A stretch of DNA of 60,991 nucleotides from Planctomycetota bacterium (GCA_029248265.1 JAQWJQ010000230.1:1-60991); one strand, 5' to 3'. Positions 33,565 to 41,867 are shown, counted from the first letter of the stretch. A program made the numbers and translations. The notes: generated from the letters alone by a model not told the origin.

Positions 33565-34065
33565 GGCGAACCAGGAGCGCCGCCCTGGGCGACCTCGGCC
33601 TGCCCCTCCCTTGGCCCGAGCGTATGCCTCGTCTGGGGAGGTGCCCGGGCTCCGCTCGTTCCACGGCGCGGGCCCCCCCTGACTCATCGATCTCCGGCCG
33701 TGCGGGCGCACGCGGGGCGTCACACCGCGTCCTCCGCCTGTCGCCTGGGCCGCTGTCCGTCGCGGCGGCCCGGCGCCCAGGCTGGCCTCCGCCGCGGACC
33801 TCGCGCGCGACGGGCTCGACGGGCTCGACGAGAGCTCTTGGCCGGCTCGCCGGACGGACCCGTGGGCCGCTCTCTTCACCGGGGCTATTGACCGGCTCTT
33901 CGGGCTGGCTTGACGCCCCCTTCACACGGCGGGCTTTTGATGAGGGCGTCAATTCGGACGTGGGAGCGCGCCTCACCCGCCGTGGTAAGCGAGCGGCGCA
34001 CGCCGCCACGTGCACCCACGACCCGCCAAGACCTGACTCCTTCGGGAACCCACAAGACTCCACCT
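33565..34065. other. Intergenic region upstream of the pst operon
   Basis: 501 bp without a supported gene. It contains a GGGCTCGAC direct repeat near 33810-33833, a series of four TT-starting 11-bp repeats at 33888-33931, and an inverted repeat of 9 bp with one mismatch (33912-33920 with 33942-33950). Probably the control region of pstS. Confidence 0.55.
33888..33931 (+). promoter_or_regulatory. Candidate Pho box: four 11-bp repeats
   Basis: TTGACC (33888), TTCGGG (33899), TTGACG (33910) and TTCACA (33921) recur every 11 bp. PhoB/PhoP response regulators bind TT[ACT]ACA- or TGTCA-type direct repeats with this same 11-bp period. The position, 135-180 bp before pstS, is suitable. The second repeat is a weak match. 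Confidence 0.35.
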
Positions 34066-34938
34066 ATGAAGCTCGGAAGCACTATCTCGTCGACCCTCTG
34101 CCTCGCCGTCCTTGGCCTCCTCTCATGCGGAGGCACCGTGGAGGGCGGGTCTCGGTCCTCGATCAAGAACAAGGGATCAGACACCCTGGTCACCGTCGCC
34201 CAGGCGTGGGCCGAGGAGTACAGCAAGGTCGCCGGGGGCACCGTCGTCACCGTCACCGGCGGCGGCTCGGGCACCGGCATCAACGCGATGATCAACGGCA
34301 CCGTCGACATCGCCAACGCCAGCCGCAAGATGAAGGCGAGCGAGATGGAGACCGCGCGCGCCGAGGGCATCGAGCCGGTGGAGCACACCGTCGGCTTCGA
34401 CGCGCTCGCCGTCTACGTCCACCCGGACAACCCCATCGAGTCCATCACCCTCGAGCAGCTCGCGCAGATCTACGGCGAGGACGGCGAGGCCACCAAGTGG
34501 AGCGACCTGGGCGTCGACATGGGCGACAACGATGAGATCGTGCGCGTCAGCCGCCAGAACAACTCCGGCACCTACGTGTACTTCCGAAACACGGTCCTCG
34601 GCAAGCAGGGCAAGTACAAGCTCGGCTCCCTGGACCTCCACGGCTCCAAGGACGTGGTGGAGCTGGTGGAGAAGACCGCGAGCGCGATCGGCTACTCCGG
34701 CCTCGCCTACGCGAACGAGCACGTGAAGTTGGTCCCCGTGTCCGTCCAGGGCACGCCGGCTGTGATGCCCTCTGTCGAGACCGCGGTGGATGGCACCTAC
34801 CCGATCGCGCGCCCGCTGATGATGTACACCAACGGCGAGCCCACGGGACCGATCAAGGCGTACATGGACTGGATCCTGTCCCCGACCGGGCAGGCCATCA
34901 TCATGGAGAAGGGCTACGCGCCGGTCAGCAACGACTGA
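34066..34938 (+). CDS. pstS: Phosphate ABC transporter substrate-binding lipoprotein
   Basis: 290 aa from the ATG at 34066. Lipobox VLGLLSC (Cys21). The PBP-like fold shows phosphate-contacting segments NKGSDTLVTVAQAW, GGGSGTGINAMINGTVDIAN and VSRQNNSGTYVYFR, as in PstS. Length is within the usual range. It captures phosphate outside the membrane for the PstCA channel encoded downstream. A strong hairpin directly after its stop probably separates its expression level from that of the rest of the operon. Confidence 0.92.
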   Translation: MKLGSTISSTLCLAVLGLLSCGGTVEGGSRSSIKNKGSDTLVTVAQAWAEEYSKVAGGTVVTVTGGGSGTGINAMINGTVDIANASRKMKASEMETARAEGIEPVEHTVGFDALAVYVHPDNPIESITLEQLAQIYGEDGEATKWSDLGVDMGDNDEIVRVSRQNNSGTYVYFRNTVLGKQGKYKLGSLDLHGSKDVVELVEKTASAIGYSGLAYANEHVKLVPVSVQGTPAVMPSVETAVDGTYPIARPLMMYTNGEPTGPIKAYMDWILSPTGQAIIMEKGYAPVSND

Positions 34939-34951
34939 GCGCGGCCCCACG

Positions 34952-34982
34952 GCCCGGCGCGGCGCCCGCCGCCGCGCCGGGC
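34952..34982 (+). terminator. 12-bp hairpin between pstS and phoU
   Basis: GCCCGGCGCGGC (34952-34963) pairs perfectly with 34971-34982 over a 7-nt loop, 13 nt after the pstS stop. Without a U-tract it is likely an attenuator or mRNA-stabilising element that raises PstS relative to downstream proteins. Confidence 0.65.
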
Positions 34983-35134
34983 GGACACCTCCCCCTGCCA
35001 GCCGGGGCCACGCTCCTCTGGCGTTCACTGGCGGCTCGTCCAACGCGGCCGAGTCCACCCGGTCCGGGCCCGGCCCGGCCTCTCACACCCAACCCCCACC
35101 GTCGCCCCTCCCGCACGGGGCCCACGTCCACGCC

Positions 35135-36202
35135 ATGGCAAGAGGACTCTACGAAGCCCGCCTCGAGAAGGATCTCGAGTCGGTCCGCAAGCGCATCCGC
35201 CGGATGGGCCGCGCCGTGGTCATCGCCCTGCGCAACGCCACTCGGTCCACCCTCAAGCACGACTCGGAGCTGGCCACCGCGACCGTGCTCGGCGACCTGC
35301 CCATCAACCGGCTGGACCGTGAGGTGGACCACCGCTGCCACCTGTTCATCGCCAAGCACCTGCCCACCGGGGGGCACCTGCGCTTCATCTCATCGGCCAT
35401 GCGCCTCTCGAAGACGCTGGAGCGAATCGGCGACTACGCAGAGACCATCGCCCGGGCGTCGCTCCACCTGTCCCAGGCCCCGCCAGCAGAGGTGGCGCGG
35501 GACATCCAGATGCTGGGCGAGCACGCCGCCGAGATCCTCGAGCAATCCCTCGCGGCCTACGACCAGGCCAGCGTGGTCGACGCACGCACCACCGGCCGCC
35601 GCGTTGGCCAGCTGGGCGGGATCTTCGACCAGGTCTACTCGCACCTGGTCGCCGCCGGGGAGAGCCGCGACCATCCCATCGAGGACCTCTTCAGCCTCGA
35701 GGCGATCTGCAACCGGCTCGAGCGGGTGCTCCACCAGTCCAAGAACATCTGCGAGCAGACGATCTTCGCGGTGACGGGCGAGCGCAAGGAGGAGAAGACC
35801 TTCGACTTCCTCTTCGTGGACAGCCGCGGGGACGGCGCCAGCCTGCTGGCCGCGAACTATTGTCGCCGGGCGTACCCCGACGCCGGGACCTTCCGGTACG
35901 CGGGCTGGTCCTCCATCAGCGAGCCTGACCCCCGCTTCGTGGAGTACGCAGGCTCCTTGGGCGTCGACCTGAGCATGGACGTCCCCGTGTCGTTCAGTGA
36001 CGTCAGGGGGCACATCGCGGACTACGACATCGTGATCGACCTGGGCGGGCGCCTGGGCAAGCACCTGCGGAAGATCCCCTTCCACACCACGGTGCTGAAC
36101 TGGCCGCTCGAGGACGCGGACCAGCCGGAGGCCGTGTACCAGCAGCTCGTCCACAAGCTCGGCGACCTCATTGAGATCCTCAGGGGCGAGGACGACGAGT
36201 GA
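35135..36202 (+). CDS. phoU: PhoU fused to a degenerate low-molecular-weight phosphatase-like domain
   Basis: 355 aa, against about 220-240 for ordinary PhoU. Residues 1-215 are two PhoU three-helix repeats with the metal-binding signatures SKTLERIGDYAETIA (92-106) and ICNRLERVLHQSKNI (191-205, degenerate). Residues ~221-340 resemble a low-molecular-weight tyrosine phosphatase/arsenate reductase fold: FDFLFVDSRGDGASLLAANY replaces the catalytic CxxxxxR loop and has neither Cys nor Arg there, followed by DYDIVIDLGG and VLNWPLED. The C-terminal domain thus seems non-catalytic, perhaps an anion or protein sensor. It overlaps pstC by 4 bp and should signal phosphate status from the transporter. 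Confidence 0.85.
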   Translation: MARGLYEARLEKDLESVRKRIRRMGRAVVIALRNATRSTLKHDSELATATVLGDLPINRLDREVDHRCHLFIAKHLPTGGHLRFISSAMRLSKTLERIGDYAETIARASLHLSQAPPAEVARDIQMLGEHAAEILEQSLAAYDQASVVDARTTGRRVGQLGGIFDQVYSHLVAAGESRDHPIEDLFSLEAICNRLERVLHQSKNICEQTIFAVTGERKEEKTFDFLFVDSRGDGASLLAANYCRRAYPDAGTFRYAGWSSISEPDPRFVEYAGSLGVDLSMDVPVSFSDVRGHIADYDIVIDLGGRLGKHLRKIPFHTTVLNWPLEDADQPEAVYQQLVHKLGDLIEILRGEDDE

Positions 36203-37122
36203 CCTCCTCCCGACCCAACAGGATCGACGACCGCCTCGACGCCGCGTGGATCTGGGACCGGATCGCCCGCGCGGTGATCTTCATCGGCGGCATCTCCGCC
36301 ATCGTCTTCGTGGTGGCGATCTTTGCCTTCGTGGCCAAGGAGGGCCTCGGCTTCATCCTCCAGAAGCTCGATCTCAGCTTCTTCTTCTCCTCCCCGGAGT
36401 GGCGCCCGGCCCAGGAACCGGAGCCCGAGTTCGGCGGCTTGGCGCTGATCGCCGGGACCGCGAGCGTCACGGGTCTCGCGATGCTCATCGCCGTCCCCTT
36501 CTCCCTGGGGGTCGCCATCTACATCGGAGAGTTCGCGACCGGCAAGGTGCGTGAGACCCTCAAGATCCTCGTGGAGCTGCTGGCCGCCATCCCCTCGGTG
36601 GTCTGGGGCTTCATCGGCCTGACGATCCTGAACCCCATCATCATCGACCTCTTCGATGTCCCGGTGGGCCTCACGGTCCTCAACGCGGGGGTCATCCTCG
36701 GCCTGATGGCGGCACCGATCATGACCACCATCGCCGAGGACGCGCTGAAGGCGGTCCCCGACAGCTACCGCGAAGCCGCGGAGGCCATGGGCGCAACCCG
36801 CTGGCAGGTCATCCGACAGGTGGTGCTGCCCTCAGCCTCGAAGGGCCTCGTCGCCGCGATCCTCCTCGGTGTGGGCCGCGGGTTCGGCGAGACCATGGCC
36901 GTGCTCATGGCGTCAGGGCACGCGATCAACATCCCCACGGGCCCCTTTGATTCCGCCCGCGCCCTCACGGCCACGATCGCGGCCGAGCTGGGCGATACGG
37001 CCAGGGGTTCCGATCATTACAAGGCGCTCTTCAGCCTCGGAATCCTCCTCTTCCTTGTGACCTTCGTGATCAACCTCCTCGCTGACGTTCTCGTCCGAAA
37101 GGGCGCGTCGGACCGCTCATGA
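36199..37122 (+). CDS. pstC: Phosphate ABC transporter permease PstC
   Basis: 307 aa, GTG start overlapping the phoU stop (GTGA). Six TM helices; EAA-type coupling loop VPDSYREAAEAMGATRWQVI and conserved LLAAIPSVVWGFIGL and GVGRGFGETMAVLMASGH. It pairs with PstA to form the phosphate channel. Coupling by overlapping start and stop codons runs from phoU through both ATPase genes. Confidence 0.93.
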   Translation: MTSSRPNRIDDRLDAAWIWDRIARAVIFIGGISAIVFVVAIFAFVAKEGLGFILQKLDLSFFFSSPEWRPAQEPEPEFGGLALIAGTASVTGLAMLIAVPFSLGVAIYIGEFATGKVRETLKILVELLAAIPSVVWGFIGLTILNPIIIDLFDVPVGLTVLNAGVILGLMAAPIMTTIAEDALKAVPDSYREAAEAMGATRWQVIRQVVLPSASKGLVAAILLGVGRGFGETMAVLMASGHAINIPTGPFDSARALTATIAAELGDTARGSDHYKALFSLGILLFLVTFVINLLADVLVRKGASDRS

Positions 37123-38087
37123 CGAACGAGACCGAAGATCCCGTCGCCTCGGCTGCGCTGCCCTTGTCGGGTGGCGACCGTGCTGCGAACGGCGCCCCGG
37201 GCGACCAAGGCGGCGCCCTGTTCACGGCGACGGCCCTCGACCAGAAGAACGCGCGTGCGGAGCGGGGCTACCACTCCCTGTTCCTGCTCATGTCCATCGT
37301 GCTGATCCTGCCGGTGGTCGCCATCCTCGGCCTGCTGATCCTCCGAGGTGGCCCGGCCTTCTCCTGGGAGTTCTTCACCGAGGCCCCCAGGGCCCAGTTC
37401 ACCGAGGGCGGGATCTTCCCCGCCCTGGTGGGCACCCTGTGGCTGGTGGTCGTCGCCCTGCTCGCCTCGGTCCCCCTCGGCGTCGCCGCGGCCATCTACC
37501 TCAGCGAGTACGCCAAGGACAACGCCCTCACCCGCCTGATCAACCTGGCGATCATCAACCTTGCGGGGGTCCCGTCCATCGTCCACGCCCTCTTCGGGCT
37601 CGGAGCCTTCGTGCTCTTCTTCGACTTCGGGACCAGCATCCTCGCGGCGAGCCTGACCCTCGCCATCATGACGCTGCCGGTCGTGATCGTCTCCACGCGG
37701 GAGACCCTGCAGGCGGTGCCCCAGTCCTTCCGCATGGCTTGCTGGAGCCTCGGCGCCACGCGCTGGCAGACCATCCGAAAGGTGGTCCTCCCCAACTCCG
37801 TCAGCGGGATCCTCACCGGCGTCATCCTCGAGGTCTCACGGACCGTGGGCGAGACCGCCCCAGTGATGTTCACCGGCGCGGTGCTCTTCACCCCGTTCCT
37901 GCCCCAGGGCGTCCTGGACGAGACCATGGCCATGTCCCTCCACCTCTACATGATCGCCACCGTCATCCCGGACGTGCCGCCCGAGGTCCCCTACGGCGTG
38001 GCCTTGTCCCTGATCCTGATGGTCCTGGTGCTCAACTCCGCCTCGATCGGCTTCCGGGTCTACCTGCGGGGGAAGAAGAAGTGGTGA
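37119..38087 (+). CDS. pstA: Phosphate ABC transporter permease PstA
   Basis: 322 aa, ATGA overlap with pstC. An N-terminal tail of about 45 polar residues precedes six helices. Motifs are NLAGVPSIVHALFGLGAF, the coupling loop VPQSFRMACWSLGATRWQTI and SRTVGETAPVMFTGAVLF. It completes the PstCA channel. The coupling loops of PstC and PstA differ, fitting docking of two different ATPases. Confidence 0.93.
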   Translation: MTNETEDPVASAALPLSGGDRAANGAPGDQGGALFTATALDQKNARAERGYHSLFLLMSIVLILPVVAILGLLILRGGPAFSWEFFTEAPRAQFTEGGIFPALVGTLWLVVVALLASVPLGVAAAIYLSEYAKDNALTRLINLAIINLAGVPSIVHALFGLGAFVLFFDFGTSILAASLTLAIMTLPVVIVSTRETLQAVPQSFRMACWSLGATRWQTIRKVVLPNSVSGILTGVILEVSRTVGETAPVMFTGAVLFTPFLPQGVLDETMAMSLHLYMIATVIPDVPPEVPYGVALSLILMVLVLNSASIGFRVYLRGKKKW

Positions 38088-38851
38088 GCACAGCCAGCGA
38101 GACCAAGCTCAGCGTCAAGGATCTGAGCATCCGGTACGGGGATCACGTCGCGCTCGAGGGTGCCTCCTTCGACGTCCGTGAGAACGAGATCTTCGGGATC
38201 ATCGGGCCCGCGAACAGCGGCAAGACATCGTTCATCCGCGCCATCAACCGCATGGACGAGATGACCCCAGGGATGAAGGTCCACGGCAGCATCGAGTTCA
38301 ACGGGAAGCCTGTGGATAGCTGGAGAAACCTCTACGCCCTGCGCAGCCGCATCGGCGTGGTCTTCCCGCTCCCCGTCGGGCTCCCCATGTCGATCTACGA
38401 GAACGTGGCCTTCGCTGCCAAGCTCCGGGGAGTGAGGGGCAAGGGCGCCCTGGACGAGGTCGTGGAGCGCTGCCTGCGCCGGTCCGCGCTGTGGGACGAG
38501 GTGAAGGACCGCCTCGACTCGCTGGGCAGCCTGCTGTCCGGCGGACAGCAGCAGCGCCTGACCATCGCCCGCGCCCTCTCCCAGGAGCCGGAGCTCCTGC
38601 TCCTCGACGAGTTCTCCATCGCCGTCGACCCCGTGACCACCATGCGGATCGAAGAGGTGCTCAAGGAGCTCAAGCAGGAGATGACCATCGTGCTCGTGAC
38701 GAACCTCACCCAGCAGGCCCAGCGGCTCGCGGACCGAACCGCGTTCTTCCTGGAGGGCCAGGTGGTCGAGGTCGGCGAGACCAAGGCCATGTTCAAGGGC
38801 CAGACCAAGGACCCACGTACCACCCACTACATCGAGGGACGTTTTGGCTGA
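38084..38851 (+). CDS. pstB: PstB-type ATPase 1 with intact LSGGQ but degenerate nucleotide-site residues
   Basis: 255 aa, GTG start overlapping pstA. Family membership is clear (INRMDEMTPGMKVHG, HYIEGRFG ending). Walker A reads GPANSGKTS: lysine is kept but the fourth position is Asn instead of Gly. The Q-loop reads VFPLPVGLP, with Pro for the invariant Gln. The signature LSGGQQQRLTIARAL is intact, Walker B LLLLDEFSIAVDP keeps Asp-Glu, but the H-loop VTNLTQQAQ has Asn for the switch His. On its own it should be a poor ATPase. Its good LSGGQ can complete the site of the next gene product, so a PstB1-PstB2 heterodimer is inferred. Confidence 0.9.
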   Translation: MSTASETKLSVKDLSIRYGDHVALEGASFDVRENEIFGIIGPANSGKTSFIRAINRMDEMTPGMKVHGSIEFNGKPVDSWRNLYALRSRIGVVFPLPVGLPMSIYENVAFAAKLRGVRGKGALDEVVERCLRRSALWDEVKDRLDSLGSLLSGGQQQRLTIARALSQEPELLLLDEFSIAVDPVTTMRIEEVLKELKQEMTIVLVTNLTQQAQRLADRTAFFLEGQVVEVGETKAMFKGQTKDPRTTHYIEGRFG

Positions 38852-39674
38852 CGGCACCCAACCCCGACCGGCACAGGCCCCCCCCGCGGGGCCAGCGTCC
38901 ACGCCGGACCCGTCCGCGGCCGCGATCTGTGTCCGCGACTTCAACCTCTGGTACGGAGACTTCCAGGCGCTCTTCGACGTCAACCTCCAGGTAACACGGG
39001 GCAAGGTGACCTCGCTCATCGGGCCGTCCGGGTGCGGTAAGTCCACCCTGCTCCGGTCCATCAACCGGATCAACGAGCGCCTCGGCTACGTGCGCACGTC
39101 CGGCGCCATCGAGCTCCTCGGCCAGGACATCCTGGCCGAGGGGGTCGAGCTCACCCCGCTGCGCCGCGCGGTGGGCATGGTGTTCCAGCGCCCGAACCCG
39201 CTCCCCCTCTCCATCAGGGACAACGTCCTCTTCGCCTACCGCCTCAGCAGGGGTGGCAAGACCAGGCGCGCGGACGAGGACCAGGTCCTCCAGAAGGCCC
39301 TCGAGGAGGTGCTCCTCTGGGACCAGGTCAAGGACCGCCTGAAGCGCTCCGCCACTGCCCTGTCCCTGGAGGAGCAGCAGAAGCTGTGCATCGCCCGGCT
39401 CCTGCCCGTCAAGCCCAGCGTGCTCCTGATGGACGAGCCCTGCTCGGCGCTGGACCCCAAGGCCACCCGGGCCGTGGAGGAGCTCATCTGGAAGCTCCGC
39501 GGTGAGTACTCGATCCTCATCGTCACCCACAACATGGCCCAGGCGCGCCGCGCGAGCGACGAGTGCATCTTCATGCTCATGGGTGAGGTCGTGGAGCACA
39601 CGGCCACCGGGGAGATGTTCGTCACGCCCAAGCACCAGAAGACCGCGGACTACATCGAGGGCCGCTTCGGCTAG
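38844..39674 (+). CDS. pstB: PstB-type ATPase 2 with intact Walker/Q/H motifs but degenerate signature
   Basis: 276 aa from a TTG at 38844 that overlaps pstB1 by 8 bp; the N-terminal ~28 residues are Pro/Ala-rich. Walker A GPSGCGKST, Q-loop MVFQRPNPLPLSI, Walker B VLLMDEPCSALDP and H-loop VTHNMAQARRA are all canonical PstB. The ABC signature reads LSLEEQQKL in place of LSGGQQQRL. This is the mirror image of the defects in the preceding PstB, so together the pair can build one canonical and one degenerate ATP site. The C-terminus DYIEGRFG is typical of PstB. Confidence 0.9.
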   Translation: MADGTQPRPAQAPPAGPASTPDPSAAAICVRDFNLWYGDFQALFDVNLQVTRGKVTSLIGPSGCGKSTLLRSINRINERLGYVRTSGAIELLGQDILAEGVELTPLRRAVGMVFQRPNPLPLSIRDNVLFAYRLSRGGKTRRADEDQVLQKALEEVLLWDQVKDRLKRSATALSLEEQQKLCIARLLPVKPSVLLMDEPCSALDPKATRAVEELIWKLRGEYSILIVTHNMAQARRASDECIFMLMGEVVEHTATGEMFVTPKHQKTADYIEGRFG

Positions 39675-39795
39675 CAGCCCGCAGCCCCTGGGCGGGCTCC
39701 GGACTCGCGACGGCCGAGAGGCCGCCCCTTGATGGGGGCTCCGACAAGCGGTGCTCCGGCGATGCGGGAGGACCAGCGGGCCCGCAGGCCGAGGC

Positions 39796-39880
39796 TGGTA
39801 GGGATGCCGGGAATCGAACCCGGACGGCCAAGGCCTTCGGATTTTAAGTCCGATGCGTCTACCAATTCCGCCACATCCCC
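39796..39880 (-). tRNA. tRNA-Leu (anticodon UAA)
   Basis: 85 nt with encoded CCA. The acceptor stem is GGGGATG/CATCCCT (a G-U first pair); the D-arm contains GGCGGAATTGGTAGACGC, the anticodon loop CTTAAAA reads UAA, and a class II variable arm and the T-arm GGTTCGATTCC follow. Confidence 0.95.
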
Positions 39881-40041
39881 TCCGCCTCCAAGTCTAGCAG
39901 GGGGTCCGCACCGCCGCGGTGAGCTCCGAGCATCTCGGCACAACCGGCGTCCACGGACCCCGTGCCCCCCCACGGCTTGGCCCATTGGGGCACCGGCTCG
40001 GGTTGACGGACGCCGGGTGGCCCCTATGATTCCTCGGCGAC

Positions 40042-40071
40042 TTCAGTTGCGGGCATTGTCCTGGCGATACT
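40042..40071 (+). promoter_or_regulatory. Candidate promoter of tRNA-Cys
   Basis: TTCAGT (40042-40047), an 18-nt spacer and GATACT (40066-40071) place the start of transcription a few bases before the tRNA at 40081. Confidence 0.4.
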
Positions 40072-40080
40072 GATCGCAGA

Positions 40081-40155
40081 GGCGGCATAGCCAAGTGGTA
40101 AGGCGATGGATTGCAAATCCATTATTCCCCGGTTCGAGTCCGGGTGCCGCCTCCA
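40081..40155 (+). tRNA. tRNA-Cys (anticodon GCA)
   Basis: 75 nt including encoded CCA. Acceptor GGCGGCA/TGCCGCC, anticodon loop TTGCAAA (GCA), T-arm GGTTCGAGTCC and discriminator U73 as expected for Cys. Confidence 0.96.
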
Positions 40156-40227
40156 TCCCCCCCTCCCCAAGATGGGTCGAGAGCGCGCGGCGGCGCAGGG
40201 GGCGGACGCGTCCACGAGGGACAGGAC

Positions 40228-40785
40228 TCAGAGCAGCTCGTAGCCGTCGCGGACGGTGTAGATCATCAGGGACGTGCGCGGCCCACCGAAGCGGCGCACC
40301 ATCTCGATGAGCCAGTCCTCCTCGCCGGGCCAGGGGTAGGCGTAGACCAGGTCGAAGTCGGCGATCTCCATCCCGAGCTCGCCGTAGGCGTCGGCACCCT
40401 CGGTGGGCGTCATGTAGTCGCTCTCGAGGAGCCCCACCTCGTCGCGGTAGTCCGGCGGGACGAAGCTGCCCTCGACGAATCGCGCACCCGAGCCGACCTC
40501 CTCGGCGAGGTCCTCGGCGGTCGTGATGAGCGCCGGCTCGATCTCGATCCCCACCGCCTCGAAGCCGATGATGTCGGCGAGCACGGTGATCACGCCCGTG
40601 GCGGACCCCAGCTCCAGGAAGGTGTTCGCCCGGCTGCGCTGGTCCTTGAGCATGTCGATGGCCAGCCGCTGGTCCGCCGGGATCACCCGGTGGAACTCGC
40701 CGGCCCGCTGGGCGCAGAAGTCATGCCAGGCCTCCGTGCCTAGCCGCAGGACCTCCTCCAGTCGCGCGTCCATACCCCCTTCCAT
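40228..40785 (-). CDS. Putative class I methyltransferase
   Basis: 185 aa from the ATG at 40785; the ATG at 40773 is equally possible. The core NTFLELGSATGVITVLAD matches SAM-binding motif I, followed by EAVGIEIEPALI (acidic loop) and DFDLVYAYPWPGEEDW, where the DxxYxYPWPG stretch resembles motif IV. Soluble, no export signal. Substrate unknown. It stands between the tRNA-Cys gene and the divergent PqqB-like gene. Confidence 0.72.
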   Translation of the reverse strand: MEGGMDARLEEVLRLGTEAWHDFCAQRAGEFHRVIPADQRLAIDMLKDQRSRANTFLELGSATGVITVLADIIGFEAVGIEIEPALITTAEDLAEEVGSGARFVEGSFVPPDYRDEVGLLESDYMTPTEGADAYGELGMEIADFDLVYAYPWPGEEDWLIEMVRRFGGPRTSLMIYTVRDGYELL

Positions 40786-40832
40786 GGGAGTGATGAGAAC
40801 ATGCCGGGTGCGACGAATCCCCGAGCCTGTGC

Positions 40833-40838
40833 GATACT
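40833..40838 (+). promoter_or_regulatory. Putative -10 box (GATACT), leaderless start
   Basis: GCGATACT ends 6 nt before the GTG at 40845; supports that GTG start. Confidence 0.4.
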
Positions 40839-40844
40839 TCAGGG

Positions 40845-41867
40845 GTGATCACCATCCTGCGACGCCTCCATCACATCGCGGCGGCCCCCGCCCTGCTGCT
40901 CGGTGTGGGGCTCTCGAGTGGCTCGCTCATCGGCTGCGCAGCCCACGGCGACCTCGATGCGCTGGGTCCCGGGCTCGTGGATCCGAGCTCCCCCTACGTG
41001 GTCGCGCTCGGCACGGCCCAGGACGGCGGGCTCCCCCAGATCGGCTGCGCCCGCGAGTGCTGCGTCACGGCCCGCGAGGACCCGTCCCGCGCGCGCCTCG
41101 TGACGAGCCTCCTGCTGGTGGACCCCCGGGACGGGCGCCGCTGGCTGTTCGACGCGACCCCGGACATCGCGCGGCAGGTGGAGCGCGCCCGCGGCCTCGG
41201 CGGGCCGCCCGAGGACGCGCCCGGACGCCCCGCGCTCTTCGACGGCATCTTCATCACCCACGCCCACCTCGGCCACGTGGTGGGCCTGCTCCAGCTCGGC
41301 CGGGAGGCCTACGGCTCCGCCCCCGTCCCGCTCATCGGCACCGAGCGCATGGCCCGCTTCCTGGGCTCCAACGGCCCCTGGAGCCTGCTCTTCGACGGCG
41401 GCTACGCCCGCCCCGAGATCCTGCAGCCCAACGAGACCCTGAACCTCGCGGAGGACCTCTCCGTGACCGCGATTCAGGTCCCCCACCGCGACGAGTTCAC
41501 CGACACCGTCGCCTTCCTCATCCGCGGACCCGAGCGCTCCGTGCTCTACCTGCCAGACATCGACAAGTGGGAGCGGTGGGACCGGCGCCTCGAGGACGTG
41601 ATCGCCGGCGTGGACGTGGCGTTGGTGGACGGCACCTTCTACGGGCCCGCCGAGCTCCCTGGCCGCGACATGTCCCAGGTGCCCCACCCGTTCATCGTCG
41701 AGACCCTGGAGCGGATCGCGCCGCTCCCCGAGGCGGAGCGCGGGAAGGTCGTCTTCACCCACCTGAACCACTCCAACCCCGCGACGGACCCCACCAGCGA
41801 CGCCGCCGCCGCGGTCCGGGCCGCAGGCTCCTCGATCCTCGACGACGGCGACCGCATCGGCCTCTGA
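40845..41867 (+). CDS. PqqB-like metallo-beta-lactamase-fold lipoprotein
   Basis: 340 aa, GTG start. Signal with lipobox GSLIGC (Cys31). VVALGTAQDGGLPQIGC followed by ARECC resembles the start of PqqB-type proteins, and ITHAHLGHVVGL has the HxHxGH form (His139, His141, His144) that PqqB-like enzymes have in place of HxHxDH. Later pieces LYLPDIDKW and VVFTHLNHSNP agree. PqqB of PQQ synthesis is cytoplasmic; this one is exported, so a hydrolase or oxidase of another substrate is more likely than PQQ synthesis. Confidence 0.82.
   Translation: MITILRRLHHIAAAPALLLGVGLSSGSLIGCAAHGDLDALGPGLVDPSSPYVVALGTAQDGGLPQIGCARECCVTAREDPSRARLVTSLLLVDPRDGRRWLFDATPDIARQVERARGLGGPPEDAPGRPALFDGIFITHAHLGHVVGLLQLGREAYGSAPVPLIGTERMARFLGSNGPWSLLFDGGYARPEILQPNETLNLAEDLSVTAIQVPHRDEFTDTVAFLIRGPERSVLYLPDIDKWERWDRRLEDVIAGVDVALVDGTFYGPAELPGRDMSQVPHPFIVETLERIAPLPEAERGKVVFTHLNHSNPATDPTSDAAAAVRAAGSSILDDGDRIGL

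Noticed and set aside
33509-34063. 184-residue minus-strand frame in the gap before pstS
   Set aside because: Arg/Pro/Ala/Gly-rich with no structure or family; random open frame expected at this GC content.
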